DNA of 64,000 nt. Source: Leyella stercorea. GTDB lineage: Bacteria; Bacteroidota; Bacteroidia; Bacteroidales; Bacteroidaceae. Below the pieces are notes generated by a model. It made no database searches, was not told the origin of the DNA, and saw nothing but the letters and a program-made list of their open reading frames with translations. Positions 63,626-64,000 of this stretch are shown in pieces (position 1 is the first letter of the stretch; the number at the start of each line of letters is the position of its first letter). The translations under genes and the position numbers were made by a program. The stretch covers positions 62,001 to 126,000 of the forward strand of contig NZ_JADYTS010000001.1 of the NCBI RefSeq assembly GCF_021531355.1. The letters run 5' to 3'.

Positions 63626-64000
63626 ATGAAGTTATCACAGTTTAAATTCAAATTACCCGAGGACCAGATTGCACTCTATCCTCACAGCTTGTACCGTGAG
63701 TTTGAGAACGACAATGGCGAGAAGGAGACATTCCGCATTACACGCCGCGACGAGTGCCGTCTGATGGTTCTGCACAAGAAATCTCAAACTATTGACATGT
63801 ATAAGAAGGATGCCGACGGCAAGCCCATCGAGGGCGAATACCTCGACTTCCGCAATGTGCTCGACTACTTTGACGAGCATGATACTTTCATCTTCAACGA
63901 CACTAAGGTGTTTCCTGCGCGCCTTTATGGCACAAAGGAGAAGACTGACGCTAAGATTGAGGTGTTCTTGCTGCGCGAACTCAATGAGGAGATGCGCCTC
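63626..64000 (+). CDS. queA: QueA, tRNA ribosyltransferase-isomerase (5' part only)
   Basis: The first 125 codons are in the window. QueA transfers the ribosyl part of S-adenosylmethionine to 7-aminomethyl-7-deazaguanine in tRNA, the last-but-one step of queuosine synthesis. The start [19 protein letters not shown] and the [14 protein letters not shown] stretch (about residues 91-104) are typical. About 20 extra residues ([17 protein letters not shown]) sit between the N-terminal motif and DECRLMVL; such an insertion looks lineage-specific for Prevotella-like bacteria. Confidence 0.92.
   Translation, partial: MKLSQFKFKLPEDQIALYPHSLYREFENDNGEKETFRITRRDECRLMVLHKKSQTIDMYKKDADGKPIEGEYLDFRNVLDYFDEHDTFIFNDTKVFPARLYGTKEKTDAKIEVFLLRELNEEMRL

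Overview
The window looks like the chromosome of a Prevotella-like member of the Bacteroidales. The clues are the Bacteroidetes-type promoters (TTTG, 19-20 bp, TAnnTTTG) in front of many genes, type IX secretion regulators (PorW/SprE-like and PorX), a type V (FimA/Mfa1) fimbrial locus, a TamB-TamL pair, and the ftsX-DUF3098-uppP-truB-queA cluster. It is mostly ordinary chromosome with some accessory pockets.

Layout. 1-1438 (-): an outer-membrane beta-barrel receptor, cut by the window edge. 1.6-2.7 kb: a Fic protein missing its N-terminal inhibitory part, behind a doubled palindromic operator. 2.9-4.5 kb: an IS3-family element with a frameshift-type transposase, followed by two repeat arrays. 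4.7-4.96 kb (-): a promoter and terminator that enclose only a tiny ORF. 5.0-8.1 kb: MlaF/MlaE lipid transport, LptB and a YfcE-like phosphodiesterase. 8.3 kb (-): tRNA-Pro(GGG). 8.5-15.5 kb: aroA, a small membrane protein, the PorW/SprE-like lipoprotein, porX and tsaE. 15.6-27.5 kb: an unknown acidic protein, NhaC antiporter, DUF2264 protein, serine-type sulfatase, GltD-like oxidoreductase, and a 1300-residue GH31 enzyme with dockerin- and cohesin-like C-terminal domains. 27.8-35.0 kb: an RND efflux system (adaptor, pump, outer-membrane factor) followed by an LpxA paralogue, with AT-rich inverted repeats in every junction. 35.1-36.6 kb (-): L-serine dehydratase and a 34-residue membrane protein. 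36.9-38.4 kb: an intact class III Fic gene and a second, internally deleted Fic gene that keeps an antitoxin-like N-terminus. 39.1-49.5 kb: a six-gene type V fimbrial operon, bracketed by two copies of one structured repeat. 49.7-59.0 kb: TetR regulator, FabG, RluA-type pseudouridine synthase, TamB and TamL. 59.1-59.8 kb (-): a PIN toxin and ribbon-helix-helix antitoxin. 59.9-60.7 kb (-): radical SAM protein. 60.9-64 kb: ftsX, DUF3098, uppP, truB and the start of queA.

Functionally, envelope building and transport dominate: MlaEF, LptB, LpxA-like, TamB/TamL, FtsX, UppP, T9SS control, efflux and pili. DUF2264, sulfatase and GH31 suggest host- or plant-glycan degradation. The least explained material is non-coding: related 22-bp tandem arrays at 17.3 and 38.6 kb, a 21-bp array at 4.6 kb, the candidate small RNA at 4.7-4.9 kb, REP-like palindromes, and the structured repeat that flanks the fimbrial locus.
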